Notes under the pieces: generated by a model
What the model saw: the letters and a program-made list of their open reading frames with translations, nothing else
Told to the model about the DNA's origin: nothing
The model's database searches: none
Translations under genes and position numbers: made by a program
DNA from: Lytechinus pictus
Lineage: Eukaryota; Echinodermata; Echinoidea; Temnopleuroida; Toxopneustidae
Direction: 5' to 3'
Assembly: GCF_037042905.1 (NCBI RefSeq)
Contig: NC_087246.1
Coordinates: forward strand, 35,892,001-35,956,000
Length of the DNA: 64,000 bases
In this document: positions 44,381-56,049 of the stretch, piece by piece
Layout of the letters: every line of letters starts with the position of its first letter
Numbering within the stretch: position 1 is the first letter of the stretch

Positions 44381-44816
44381 CCCGGGGGCCAGTCAAATAT
44401 ATTGCTGTACACACGCGTGACCAAAAAACGCGTTGAAAGGGGTGTTTTTTCAGTTTTGGTCGCGGTCAATGCGTTGACTCGTTAAGGGTATCAAAAACAC
44501 AGATTTCAAGAAAAAGTGTGGTTTTGAAAGACTGGTCAATGGTCAATCGCGAGGTCAAATGTATTTAGGGTATGTTTTTTTTCCCCAAAGCCTTTTTTTA
44601 AGACTAGCCAGAGGTGTTTAGGGCATTTTTCCCCCGAGATCATATTTTGGCGACAACTTGTTTAGGGGCCAAAATGTGTAAATAAGCCCGCGAAAAACTT
44701 GTTTAGGTGGTTATTTTGCACACAGAGAAAAACTCGTTTAGGGGGTGTTTGGAAATTCCTTGGTCACGCGTGTGTACAGCAATATATTTGACTGCCCCCC
44801 CCCCCCGGGGGGGGGG
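44381..44816. mobile_element. CCCGGGGGCCAGTCAAATAT-ended TIR element
   Basis: The terminal inverted repeat (ccagtcaaatatattgctgt... and ...acagcaatatatttgact) is about 40 bp and extends through acacgcgtgacc. The 8-bp duplication ggttaaag flanks it (44373-44380, 44817-44824). It is a relative of the 51,678-52,011 element. Non-autonomous. Confidence 0.8.
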
Positions 44817-44937
44817 GGTTAAAGGACGCATCGTAGATTTGATCAAACAGATCACATAAACTATAAGCACACGGTACATTTCAATCTTTCATCGATTAAG
44901 ATTAAAATCATCATTTTAAATATTTATATGATTCAAG

Positions 44938-46116
44938 TTAATATGAGCATGAGCCCTGCCACCATTCTTCCCAATCTGATATCTTTGTTTTTATAGCTGA
45001 ATCTATGCTAGCTCCCTTCATTTCGTCATCGTACATTCGCTGGAAAATGGGGCATATGTTTTTTGTCCCAAAAAGATCCGCCACGCTGACAGTGACCACA
45101 TTCCCTCGCTTCTTCCAATCGAAGAAGCGATTGTAGAGTTTATCGTTACTGTCTACAAGTTTGATATAGTCCGCCAGTTCTTGAACGGACCCAAAGTCAC
45201 TGACGTGGATAAAGGAGTTTGGAGGGCCGACCCGTTCGTAGTCTTCGCGGGGTGGTCCGTCGACAATAGGCACCGTTCCGCTTGCAAGGCTCATGAAAAA
45301 CTTTTCAGTGATGAAATCGCGACATCGACTGTTCTCCAGTGCAAGTGAAAACTTGTAAAATCTCAATTTCTCTAGACATCCCACGGACTCTTCGCATGGC
45401 TTGGACTCGGGGTCTGTGCATTCCCCGTACAGGTCAACTGGTACAAATTCTTTCAGTTCCTTGATAAAGCTGTCACGCTTCCAAGTCGCCGGATGGCAGT
45501 CTGCTGCGGGTGCGATCAGGATATTTGTTTTTTCTGCCGCCCAGTTTTGATCATCGTCTGCTTCTATTTCATCTTTTGTTTCATTATAATAACCAAACCC
45601 AGCAGGAAAATCAGAATCTTGTCGATAAGTCATTGTGTAATCATAGGAGTCACTATTGTATTCAATTGGAGGCATGACATCGGGACGAGTCCTTGTAGGA
45701 CTTTCTCGGCTGTAGAAGAACCACTTTTGACCATGCGGGCGCGCAGAACGCATCTTGTCCCACCCCCATTCCGCATCAGAAAAGAAAACCACTCCATCGC
45801 TCAGTTTGGTCGTCGAGAGGTTGGTGTTAGCTACGATGGATGCTTCGCAAGGGACACCTGGACACTGAAATCGGAAGGGCTCGTTTGAATATCCATAAAT
45901 ATGTGCATTTGTCCACAACTGAAGTTGCCTCGTGCACTTCGACGTCAGCAACGGCCTCTGAGCCAAGAGCCTGGATATATAGTCTTTCGAGTGATATCCT
46001 TTGCCCGGCGTAGGGTCATCGGTTATCCAGATGACCAAACAGCCAATGAGAGAAAAGCAGATCATACTCAGTGCAACGAATTTTCTCACCAACTTCCACA
46101 TAATTTTCGACCACAA
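44938..46116 (-). CDS. Alpha-1,3-fucosyltransferase (GT10), single exon
   Basis: 392 residues. A type II signal anchor (about residues 12-31) follows a short basic tail; a stem and a GT10 catalytic domain come next. Family signatures in order: WFFYSRESPTRT, the YDYTMTYRQDSDFPAGFGYY acceptor-side block, ILIAPAADCHPATWKRD in the place of the usual W-V-S-N-C region, and the GDP-fucose-binding FYKFSLALENSRCRDFITEK followed by SGTVPIVDGPPREDYERVGP. The enzyme would transfer fucose from GDP-fucose to GlcNAc on glycans in the Golgi lumen. There is no intron in the coding part, common in this family. The exact acceptor or linkage cannot be read from sequence. The ATG chosen gives a standard short cytoplasmic tail. 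Confidence 0.88.
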   Translation of the reverse strand: MWSKIMWKLVRKFVALSMICFSLIGCLVIWITDDPTPGKGYHSKDYISRLLAQRPLLTSKCTRQLQLWTNAHIYGYSNEPFRFQCPGVPCEASIVANTNLSTTKLSDGVVFFSDAEWGWDKMRSARPHGQKWFFYSRESPTRTRPDVMPPIEYNSDSYDYTMTYRQDSDFPAGFGYYNETKDEIEADDDQNWAAEKTNILIAPAADCHPATWKRDSFIKELKEFVPVDLYGECTDPESKPCEESVGCLEKLRFYKFSLALENSRCRDFITEKFFMSLASGTVPIVDGPPREDYERVGPPNSFIHVSDFGSVQELADYIKLVDSNDKLYNRFFDWKKRGNVVTVSVADLFGTKNICPIFQRMYDDEMKGASIDSAIKTKISDWEEWWQGSCSY

Positions 46117-46119
46117 TGG

Positions 46120-47900
46120 GTATATTCAGTTGATTTGATGAATTTACCTTGCCTTGGAAGGCCTCATGAGCTCAATCTATAGAGAGAAAAGGGAAGAAAA
46201 GGAAAATACCATGTGATAAAAATATTGACTGATGAAATATGCAATTCAACCACCAAATAATACGTAATAGCCCCCTAGTCTCTCAGACGAGATAAATTAT
46301 ATCCCTATTTTGTGGTAGAATAGTATGAAATACGCTATGTGTATTTACTAAAAATGTCATTATAATTGCTCCGGCTTGCTTCCCCAAATCGTTTCGCATA
46401 ATTGCAGTTTCCACCTTATCCATTATCCTACATAATATGAGTGATTGAAAACAAAAAAAGCTTTCCTGATAAAAGCAGTGTTATTTAACATATATTTCGT
46501 CATGGATAGGATATAATATTATGTCTACTTTAATAGAAATTAATATTCAGTAAATTTACTCGCTGTAGTAAATCCTTTCCAAAATCATCTTGCCTCTTCC
46601 ATTCTGTTTAAGTCACTAGCGAGGACAAGTAAGCACCGTTTGTGGTGGAAGTGTTATCTATAATCATTAACTGGGTGTGTGAAAAAAAAGTTTGCGTCGA
46701 TCTTAACAGTCGCTTATTTCAAAATTGCAATGGGATATCCTGCATCACATTAGTGCTTTATTCCTAATCAGTTGATGTCAGCTTTGTGATGTCTCTCTCC
46801 ACGCTTGAATAAAAAGAAATCGCAAAAAATACTTGCGGTCTCGCACCAAAGTAATGCAAATCATTCTTTGAGGAAACCATTGATCAATTCCTTTTCCGCT
46901 ACCCGTATATACCTAAACCAGAATTGATATATAGCTAGCATATAGTATTGGGGATACGGGGTTTAGGTTTGAGTACGGGTTATCCTTATTGGGATTCAAT
47001 TTCGAATTTGGACCGTTAGGCCTATAATAACAGATAGGATTTTCCGCGGGTCTTGGCATTATATACAAAACTTTTCCTATCATTTTTGTTTGCTTATAGG
47101 GGGGGCTTATTTCCGAACTCTTATCTTTATACATAAGGATAAATGTTTACCGCGCTCAAGCTATATTGAACAGCTTCAAATTCCCTTCCAAGAAACTTAC
47201 TTTCAGCCTTTCATTAAAAATATATGAAAAACAGCCCCCCTCTTTTCCCACTCTTTTATTTAAATTTTTTTATTCTCTCTCCCCTACTCGTTACCTAATT
47301 CTCTTTCTTTTTCACTTTTTTCTCCTTTTCCTCTTCATTAATTTAATTATATCTCACTTCTTTTTATCAGTTTTTTTCCTTCTCAATTTCTCTTCGACCT
47401 CATCCCCTCTTTTTATATACATTTCCACTCCTTGCATTTTATTAAGGCTATTGAGACGGTTATCATTATAAAATGAACTTTAAAAAATAACATTAAGCTA
47501 TAAACGTGAGCTCCTCCCTCTCCCAAATTTCATATATCCCGCCTGGGCTACATAGGATTCGTGTATTTCTTGCTAGCAAGCGAGCGATCATCTTCTTTCC
47601 TCGCTTATCGTCGAACTTGGAGCAGGTAAACCCTGTCTAATAAAACGCCACTCCTGTAGGCTTCCATAATATGGTAGGCGCGTACTTCTCCCGATTTTCA
47701 GCTCATCACTAGTACGATAGACATAAATATTTGGATGCAAGCAGGTTATAAAATTTGTACCGCCTAGAGAGAAAAAAGAAGTACACTACTTCTATTCAAT
47801 ACGATGAAACTTATGGCATATCCCTGCACATCTATTATATGAGCCCGAGAAATTATACATCTCCCAAAACCCCGGTATATCAGAGGTTTCCGCGCCTCGC
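46120..47900. other. Upstream of the fucosyltransferase; no gene recognised
   Basis: AT-rich intergenic sequence. A cttaccttgg/ttaccttgcc sequence at 46,145-46,155 could be a minus-strand splice donor of a 5' UTR exon joined near the ATG, but I cannot define an exon. T/C-rich filler lies at 47,220-47,450. Confidence 0.35.
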
Positions 47901-47904
47901 TTAA

Positions 47905-48433
47905 AGGACAAATCCACCCAAATAAAATGTTGATTTAAATAAAAAGAGAAAAATCCAACACGCATAACACTGAAAATTTCATCAAAATCGGATGTAAAAT
48001 AAGAAAGTTATGACATTTTAATCCTGGTCGGTATGTCATCCACTCACTATTTCTTTTGTATTTCATATAAGATATAAAATATAGTAATTTTCTCCTCACT
48101 GTCAAGTGAAACAACGATTAATTCCTCCCTGAACATAAGGAATTAGCATTGTTTGATACTACGGTTCAGTCAAGTTGGTCCATTTATGTAAAATCTGTAA
48201 AAACTTAAATATTGTATATAATTCAAACAATAAAAAACAAAAGAAATAGTGAGTGAGGGATCGTCGTCTGTCTCATTTGCATGTCACTGAGTTGTGCATA
48301 TCACTGTTTTGTGAAAAATAAGTGTCATAACTTTCTTATTTTACATCCGATTTTGATGAAATTTTCAGCGTTATGCTTGTCTGATTTTTCTCTATTTATT
48401 CAAATCAACATTTTTCTGGGGTGGACTTGACCT
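47905..48433. mobile_element. piggyBac-like MITE, copy 1 of adjacent pair
   Basis: Ends AGGACAAATCCACCC and GGGGTGGACTTGACCT, flanked by TTAA at 47901-47904 and 48434-48437. Same family as 4,619-5,220. Confidence 0.75.
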
Positions 48434-48437
48434 TTAA

Positions 48438-49017
48438 AGGACAAGTCCACCCCGACAAGAAGTTGATATGGATAAAAAGAGGAAAATCCAACAAGCATAA
48501 CACTAACAATTTCATCAAATCGGATGTAAAATAAGAAAGTTATGCTATTTTAAAGTTTTGCTTAATTTCACAAAACAGTTATATGCACATCATGGTTAGT
48601 ATGCAAATGAGGAAACTGATGACGTCATCCACTCACTATTTCTTTTGTATTTTATTATATGAAATATTCTAATTTTCTCCTCATTGTCAAGTGAAACAAA
48701 GATTAATTCCTCCCTGAACATGTGGAATTAGCATGGTTTAATACTATCTGTTTCAGCCAAGTTGGTCCGTATTGTCAGATCTATAAAAATGAAATACTGT
48801 ATTAATTCAAACAATAAAAAACAAAAGAAATAGTGAGTGATGGACATCATCGACTGACTCACCTAATTGTGCATATCACTGTTTTGTGAAAAATAAACGA
48901 AACTTTAAAATGTCAGATTTTTTTTTTTATCCGATTATGATGAAATTTTCAGCACTATGCTAGTTTGATTATTCTCTATTTATTCAAGTCAGCATTTTCG
49001 TGGGGTGGACTTGACCT
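48438..49017. mobile_element. piggyBac-like MITE, copy 2 of adjacent pair
   Basis: Ends AGGACAAGTCCACCCC and GGGGTGGACTTGACCT, flanked by TTAA at 48434-48437 (shared with copy 1) and 49018-49021. Confidence 0.75.
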
Positions 49018-49021
49018 TTAA

Positions 49022-51677
49022 GAAGGGAAATCCCCCGGGGAAATCCCTTTGGCTTGCACCGTCTCTTTTCCATTTTTGCGTTATTTTCCCTCTAATGAAG
49101 CTTTATAATCTCAGAAAAGCAAGTGATCTTAGAGTGGGCGAAGGTACTAGAGAATAAACATTACAGCATTTGGTTTACAACTTGATGAAACTTCCCGCCA
49201 CTTTCATATCGCTATAAAGCTATGCGAGGGAAGGAATATATTCTCCCTGCAAACATACCCGTCTTCTCGGTTTAGCGAAAAATATCTTTATTGTGTCTTT
49301 TTACCACTATTTTTTGCAATCAGATCTGATTGCGGTTGAAGCATTTAATATGACTTTATAGAATGCCTTTCATTTTCCAAAAAAAAATGATTAAACGTTT
49401 TAGCGCTGGAATATCAGGAATAATTTTTCTTTTTTTTTCACCTCGTCTCTTCTTGCGTTTTTTTGCACTTTGGAGTACTATAATTCACATCAGTCGACGT
49501 ACATTGCAAATATAGTTTGTGTTTTTTACCCCTCCTGACCTCAGAACCTTGATGTTACGAGGAAAATCAAGTTTTTAAGTAAAAAAAGTGTAAAAGCGAA
49601 TCCAACCCAAATAAAAAGTTGTTTTTAGAGGAAATAGAAAATTAAATTCAGACAAGTTGATGGATGAAAGTTTGAATAAAATCGGACAAACAGTAGAAAA
49701 TTATGAATATTAAAAGTTGTAAAAATATGTAATCACTAATATAATACTCATGGCCGAAGACTTCAAATTTGCCGCATTTGTGATGTCATAATGATGTAAG
49801 TCAAGGACTACTCTAAATGGCTTTTTTTTTCAAAAGTTTTACTTCAATTTATATTTTTCTTCTATGAGGACATAAAACAATATGCTACCTAGTTTATATT
49901 TAGATTAATATACTGCCCCAGGGGATTGGCCGGGTACTTAGGAGAAAACCACAAAATCCTATAAATTCATGGCCTAAGGGAAAGTTCCCCTGCCCCCTAT
50001 CATACTGAGCCTACCCAGCTGCAAATTTGAAATTTACATAATAATAGTCTTGGGGATAACCTATAATTGCTTGTCCGATTTCTTTCAAACTTTCACCATA
50101 TTCTGTTTTTCTCTTTTCCAACACAACATTTTATGACGAAGGTTTGATTCTATATAGTCACAGCTGAAATATTGAAATTATCAATATTCACATTTATAAT
50201 TAAAATTACAAAATCCCCCTAAATCAAAGAGACAAAATGGCAGAAATTAGGGCCTATTAATAAGTTTGAGGCAAAAAAAAAGTCCCTGCATGGTGGATGT
50301 TCCTTCACTATTTGGTTATAATTATATCGTTACATTTGTCGTGCATTAATGACCAGCATGTTCAAAGCGAAATAAAATATTTCAAAAGTCAAGAGCATTT
50401 TTATGATATTATGTTGCCCCATTCCCTTTCTGGTGAACGTTCAAGTATTGTACTAGGTTTTTCTTTCTTTTCATCGCTGGATCCGTGCATGGTTGCAAAT
50501 AATCACGGCAATTAATATATCTTGACAAAGCATTTTTTATCGACTTGCATGGTTCAATGATGAGTTCCGAAGTCACTTTCAGCCCTCCAAAAAAAAACTC
50601 TTCAAGTTAATATTTCGACCAATACGTTTTCCAAATTGTGCCGTTTTTAGTTAGAGCCGGAATTTACTTTTGAGTAGGCGAAATATATTATTGATTTCAT
50701 ATATATACATGTATATCTCTACTCACGTTCTCACTGCCTGGAGACCAGCTGATGAGAGTATGCGTTCTGATGAGCATTACCAATTTCGATATTCTGCCAC
50801 CAAATCAGCTTGTAGACATCGCCTTATTTTAGCTCATCTTGTACATCTATATACCAAGGAGTATATCCATAGTCGAACCAAAGCCAGTCCTATACCGACC
50901 AATTGGTTTACATACCAGTACATCTGTGCTGAAGTTGTGTACCTACAATATTTGCTTTGCGTGAGATAAGCCGGTTGCATGATTTCACTTCACATACGAG
51001 CTGAAACTATACAGAGTTGTTATACGATTACGTAACATAAGGAAGTATTGTGAAAAAGAGAAAGTTTATCGTGTGTGTTTTTTTTTTGGCGGGGTTAACT
51101 TTATTAGGAGTTAAAACTTTAGCATTGATGGCGATCTGGCCTTCCATTGACCTACATTGTTTCATTTTAGTTTCATTATACCATGGAGCTATTAAACATG
51201 ATTATACCATGCAGTAGGTCCATGATTACTGTTTATTCGAAGAAAAAGCTAAACGCCGCAGTCTCCATAACATAGACCGATGCACTTTTCACATTTTTTT
51301 ACTAATTCGTCATTCTCATGTCTCCTTTTCTGCCTATCTCTCTCTCCCCTCTCCTCTCCCCCTCCCTCCAATCTCTCCTTATCTCCATCATGATTTCCCT
51401 TTCCCTATCCTATTTTTTTACAATAAAAACAGTTTCTTAAATTGCATATTTGTGACTATTTAGTCCTCGTACTTACCGAATGGCATACACCGACGATCAA
51501 TGGAGAGTGACTTGGGAGTTGAATAATAAACTAAGTATATGTCTGAAGGGAGGTCTATTACGAAAGATTCCTGACAATAATTGGGTGAGATGGCCGAGGA
51601 GGGGGGGTGTAGAGTGGGAGAGGAGGAAAGAGGAAGAGGGGAAGAGAGTGATAAAATTAAACTATAACTTGTTCTCC
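49022..51677. other. No gene recognised; one decayed repeat
   Basis: 49,595-50,180 resembles the fold-back family with aatcggacaaacagtag and its partner near 50,080-50,150. A 99-codon frame at 50,670-50,969 has no motif or splice context. The rest is AT-rich. Confidence 0.35.
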
Positions 51678-52011
51678 CCCGGGGGGGGGGGGGCAGTCAA
51701 ATATATTGCTGTACACATGCGCTTTTTCCCCGGGGCTTTTTCCTGGTTTCTGAAGAGTGTTCGGATTCTTCCCGATCGTAAGCAACGACCCTGGGAACGG
51801 GCCTGGGAAACGGGAAAACTTGTATTAGTGTCATTCTGGCCGGGGCGGCAACTTGTTTAGGGGCCAAAATGTGTAAATGGAGTCCCGCGAAAAAAAACTT
51901 GTTTAGGGGGTTATTTTGCACACAGAGGAAAACTCGTTAAGGGGGTGTTTGGAAATAATTTGGTCACGCATGTGTCATACAGCAATATATTTGACTGCCC
52001 CCCCCCCCCGG
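51678..52011. mobile_element. CCCGGGGG...CAGTCAAATATATT-ended TIR element
   Basis: Left gcagtcaaatatattgctgt and right acagcaatatatttgactgc, each next to a G or C tract. Probable 8-bp duplication with one mismatch (ttgttctc / tagttctc). A deleted relative of 44,381-44,816. Confidence 0.65.
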
Positions 52012-52279
52012 TAGTTCTCGAAAACTTATACATCAGAAACCATCAGACCACAGACCTCGAAAAAACAGACACAAAGACAAAATTGTTTCACTCCGAAACT
52101 TTTCAATTTTTACAGAAATTACTCGATATGTAAAATGGGGAGGGAATAATTTCCATAGGTAACAATACCAGTAAACATTCTCAAATAATTCAAACATCAC
52201 AATTTGTCACTATAAATATTTCTTAGCAGGTATGTTTTCTGAAGTATGGGATGAAAACAAAATACAGAGGAATTCTACT

Positions 52280-52570
52280 AATCAAAATTATTTTTATTAT
52301 TATTATTATTATCATCGTTATTATTTATGTTGTTATTATTATTACTTATTATTATTATCATTATTATTAATAATTATCATTATTACAGTGGTCCACTTGC
52401 ACTCCCCCAATCAGTTATATCGAGAGGAGAGACCTGCTGGTCATAGTGATTCAGTTCGCTTTTCGCCTCCCATGCAGGCACAGGTGACGCCAAAACAAAT
52501 GATAATTATTATTCATTATTGTTGTTGTTATCAATATTTTAGTTTTATTTATTTCGTTTATTAATTTATT
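52280..52570. repeat. (ATT)n-rich sequence
   Basis: ATT/TTA trinucleotide runs around 52,288-52,385 and 52,500-52,560. ORFs in them are artefacts. Confidence 0.8.
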
Positions 52571-52717
52571 TTTCGGGCGGGGGAGGGGCTTGTCAGAACA
52601 TTTTAGAAAAGTGGGCGACTCGACTTTTTACTTCAATGTCGATAGGGGTGCAAGACAAGGAGATCCATTGTCTCCTTATTTGAAACATTTTCTCATGTGA
52701 TTCGAAATGGTAATTTG

Positions 52718-54065
52718 CACTGGCGTAAATCCGTGTTGATGGGTGGGGGGGATGACTGAAATATTTTGGCTTTTTTTTTTTGCAATCATAGATATGCAAG
52801 GAATTGCCATTGATATGTCCACAGTGGCGTACCGTGGGTCACGGCATTGGGGGGGGGGGCACCAGCAAAATTTTTGAATCACTGAGTGAGTGCGCTCAGT
52901 TGCCAGTTATACTGACCTAATAAAGACATTTTAAGGACAATGTCATTAAACTGATATGTATCTCACTGATCAAATAATGCGAGCGCGAAGCGCGAGCTGA
53001 AATTTTTATATATTCACACTTAAAAAGGGACATTATAATCAAATTTGTGTAATCACGATAGGTACCTGTCTCGCTAAACAATGCGAGCGCGAAGCGCGAG
53101 CTGAAAATTTAGATAATTCAGACCTGAAGTGGGGCATTCTAAGGTTTTTTTTTGTAAGAATTAACTAGGACCATACGTATTTCATTAACCAAATAATGCG
53201 AGCGCGAAGCGCGAGCTGAAAATTTTTGATATTCAGATTAGAAGGGACATTTTAAGGACTGATTTTAGGAATTTATGAAAAGCAGACATATCTCACCAAT
53301 CCACTAATGCGAACGTAATCACGGACAGGAAATGTTTCATATATACGTAGACCTTACCATGGGGCAATCACTTTTTGAGTCGTGAAAAAGAAGCATATGT
53401 CACTACATAAAACAATGATAACTCAAGTGCTAGGAAATATATTTGGTTTATATTGACTTGAAAACGGAATGTTTTAGTACAACAGGATTATATATCACGT
53501 TAAACAGACTGTGCGAGCACCAGGAACAATGAAGACGTAGGCCCTGGGCAAATTATGTTTCATAAAGTTATGATAAATATGTTTCTTATGTAATGTAACA
53601 TAACATAATTATAATATCATGCCCCCCGTAGTTACGCCACTGTATGTCCATATGGCAAATACCCCTCCAATATTATTATCTTTTTTACCCCATGATGGTT
53701 TAATGGTTTTATTAGAGATTACATTAAAAAAAAAATGACATTCCATCTTAATCCCTTCCCAAAGACCCCAACATTGATGAATTGGAAGAGACGGGGGTTT
53801 CTCTTCAATGTTCAAAGGACATAAGTATTTCATTTGGAAATGGTGAACTGGCTCTTTATTTGCATTTTATGATTCAATGATATTGTTTTATTTGTTAAGC
53901 GGTATTTTAGGAAGAATTTTCACCAATAAAACAATTATCTTTTGTGATTTTTTTCATTTCTTTCGTAAAAAGTGGGGGGGGGGTGTTTGTACAGGCCATC
54001 CCCCCCTCCTCGAAAAGTGGGGGGGATATATCCCCCCCCCATCCCCCCCGGGATTTACGCCAGTG
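52718..54065. mobile_element. hAT-like element inside the decayed LINE
   Basis: Ends CACTGGCGTAAATCC and GGGATTTACGCCAGTG, with the 8-bp duplication gtaatttg (52710-52717, 54066-54073). Deleting it restores the LINE RT sequence. A second element is nested inside. Confidence 0.85.
52822..53642. mobile_element. hAT-like element with minisatellite, nested in another hAT-like element
   Basis: Ends CAGTGGCGTACCG and AGTTACGCCACTG, with the 8-bp duplication tatgtcca (52814-52821, 53643-53650). It holds three good gcgagcgcgaagcgcgagct units and one diverged unit (52,978-53,320). Confidence 0.88.
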
Positions 54066-54159
54066 GTAATTTGGTTTTGGATTTACAATTTGGAGACACA
54101 GAAGTGAAACAAGTACTATATGCCGATGATATTAATCTTTTTTGTTAAAAATCTTCAAA

Positions 54160-54600
54160 TTCAGATTCATTTATTTGTCCATGCATATCCTCCACTGGCG
54201 GTATACTGACAATAATAATGTAAACTATATAAATACACGCTAAAGACGTATAAATTGGACAATATTTAAACATTACAGGAATGTAAATAAACATGTATTG
54301 CAATTACAACATAAAAAGGAATTGAAAACCAATAAATTACTCATACAGGCAAAGAATGAAGAAACGTCTGGAGAGAGATACAGCTAAAAGTTAAAGAATG
54401 AAAGAGACAAAAGCGAAATGAAAAAAAAATGGATAGAGAAATAGACAGAAATTGGACGAAGAAAAAAAAAGGAACGTAATTAGAAAAAGGATAATGGAAA
54501 CAGAGGAGGAGAGAGAGGGAGAGTGCCAAAGTGCCAAAGGATTGATAAAATGCGTTACAACATGATATACACAGCTGCAATTCAAGTAATTTCATAAGAA
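54160..54600. mobile_element. Unclassified insertion in the decayed LINE
   Basis: LINE coding similarity stops near 54,155 and resumes near 54,640. The insert is AT- and GA-rich and its ends were not resolved. Confidence 0.4.
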
Positions 54601-54772
54601 TAAAATTATTATAAATATAAAACCCGGCTTTGTGATGCATTTACGGCAGAGGCAATTAGAATCGACAATCTTAATTCAATGAACCATTTAGAAATAACAT
54701 TCAAAAGTTTCGTAAGTGTGTCTGGGTTGAAAATGAATAAAGAAAAGATATATATAATCATGATAATGCTAT

Positions 54773-55020
54773 CACTGGCGTACAGATGGGGGGCCTGGGG
54801 GGCTCTTCCCCCCAAAAAAATCACGACCAAGAAAAAAAAAAAGGAAAGAGAAAAGAGTGAAATGTGATATCATTTCCTAAAATTATTACAAAACCTTTCA
54901 CAAAATTGTATTTTTTTTAATAAAAATGACAATTTTTTTGCTCGCTCGCAACTTTTTAATAATTTTACGCGATACGCCATATCTAGCCCCTCAATTTTTG
55001 TTTTGCTCATTACGCCACTA
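54773..55020. mobile_element. hAT-like MITE inside the decayed LINE
   Basis: Ends CACTGGCGTAC and TTACGCCACTA, with the 8-bp duplication aatgctat (54765-54772, 55021-55028). Internal sequence (gatacgccatatct, ctcgctcgcaac) shows the same family as 912-1186 and 11664-11901. Confidence 0.8.
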
Positions 55021-56049
55021 AATGCTATTTGGCAATGTTAATCAAGAAAAACCAGGGGCACTCCATTTCGGAAAATTAGTACCATTCATAAAATTATTAG
55101 GGGTATTTTTTAGCTTAACAGGTAAAAGAGAGTATGAACTATATGAAGAAGTTTTGAGCAAAATTAAAAACTCCCTCTCACGGTATGCTTGGGTAAATTG
55201 ACCTTTGATTTTTTATGAAGAGAAAAAGACAAGGTTAAGAGAACTACAATGTTTCTTGATTTCAAATATGAGGAACTTAAAATGATGAATTTTTGTCTAT
55301 ATCACAGTTTTGGAATCAACAAATGAAATGGATTTGTATTGTTATTACTTCATTTTTCTCTGTAAATACGATATTCTAAAGTACAGTTAAAGCTGCATGT
55401 CTTTATCGCCGTTTTATTTACAGCTATTAAATACATGGTTGGAATCGTAACATCTGTAACAGTAATCTGTAATGAAGTCATTTTTAATAATAAATATATT
55501 GTTTTCGGGGCTTTCCATTCCATCATGCAGATCTAATATCGAAAGGTATTTATTCAGGTTAAAACATGTTGCAGATAAAGATGGTGAATTGAAAACGGAT
55601 GCAATTTCAAAAGTAAAGGTCTCACTTCATCATATTCATGGAATATAATTATTACAGGTAATAATTATGCCTATATTTGAGAAAATTCCGCCCAGTTGGA
55701 AAAGGTAAATGCATTTCACGGAAGAAAAGAAAAAAGAGAAATAGATCTGGAAAAAATTTTATTCATTGTTTTGGGGAATTGAACTCGTCTTAAAAAAGAT
55801 GGTAAAGAACTATTCTCAATTCTAAATTAGAAGTTAATCGGTTCAAAGAATAATTTAGTTTGTCTAAAGAGATATGCCTATTGAAAACACTTTCTCAGGC
55901 CGAGAAAATGTATTTTGAATAGTAAGCTGAGGGAATTTCAATTCAAAATGCTATGGGATTATTTACACGAATTGTGATTTATATTGATTTGGTCTTACTG
56001 ATCTGCAGTTTTGTCAGATAGAAGTAGAAACCTGTTCACATTCGTTTGC

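Larger units (their letters stand above)
52580..56020 (+). pseudogene. Decayed L1/Tx1-like LINE, split by nested insertions
   Basis: Read after removing the inserts, the plus strand gives the RT motif RGARQGDPLSPYLF (52,641-52,680, with a one-base frameshift just after), then FSHVIRNGNLVLDLQFGDTE across the hAT insertion, VLYADDINLF (54,110-54,143), VSGLKMNKEK (54,715-54,745), FGKLVPFIKLLGVFFS (55,067-55,115) and later fragments such as LWDYLHEL near 55,950. Stops and frameshifts are many. It is interrupted at 52,718-54,065, about 54,160-54,600 and 54,773-55,020. The GDPLSP wording suggests the L1/Tx1 side of LINEs, unlike the CR1-like copies earlier in the window. Confidence 0.75.

Noticed and set aside
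45493-46182. Plus-strand ORFs of 131 and 93 residues
   Set aside because: Antisense to the fucosyltransferase frame.
50670-50969. 99-residue ORF
   Set aside because: No motif, promoter, splice or duplication support; length is within chance for this region.
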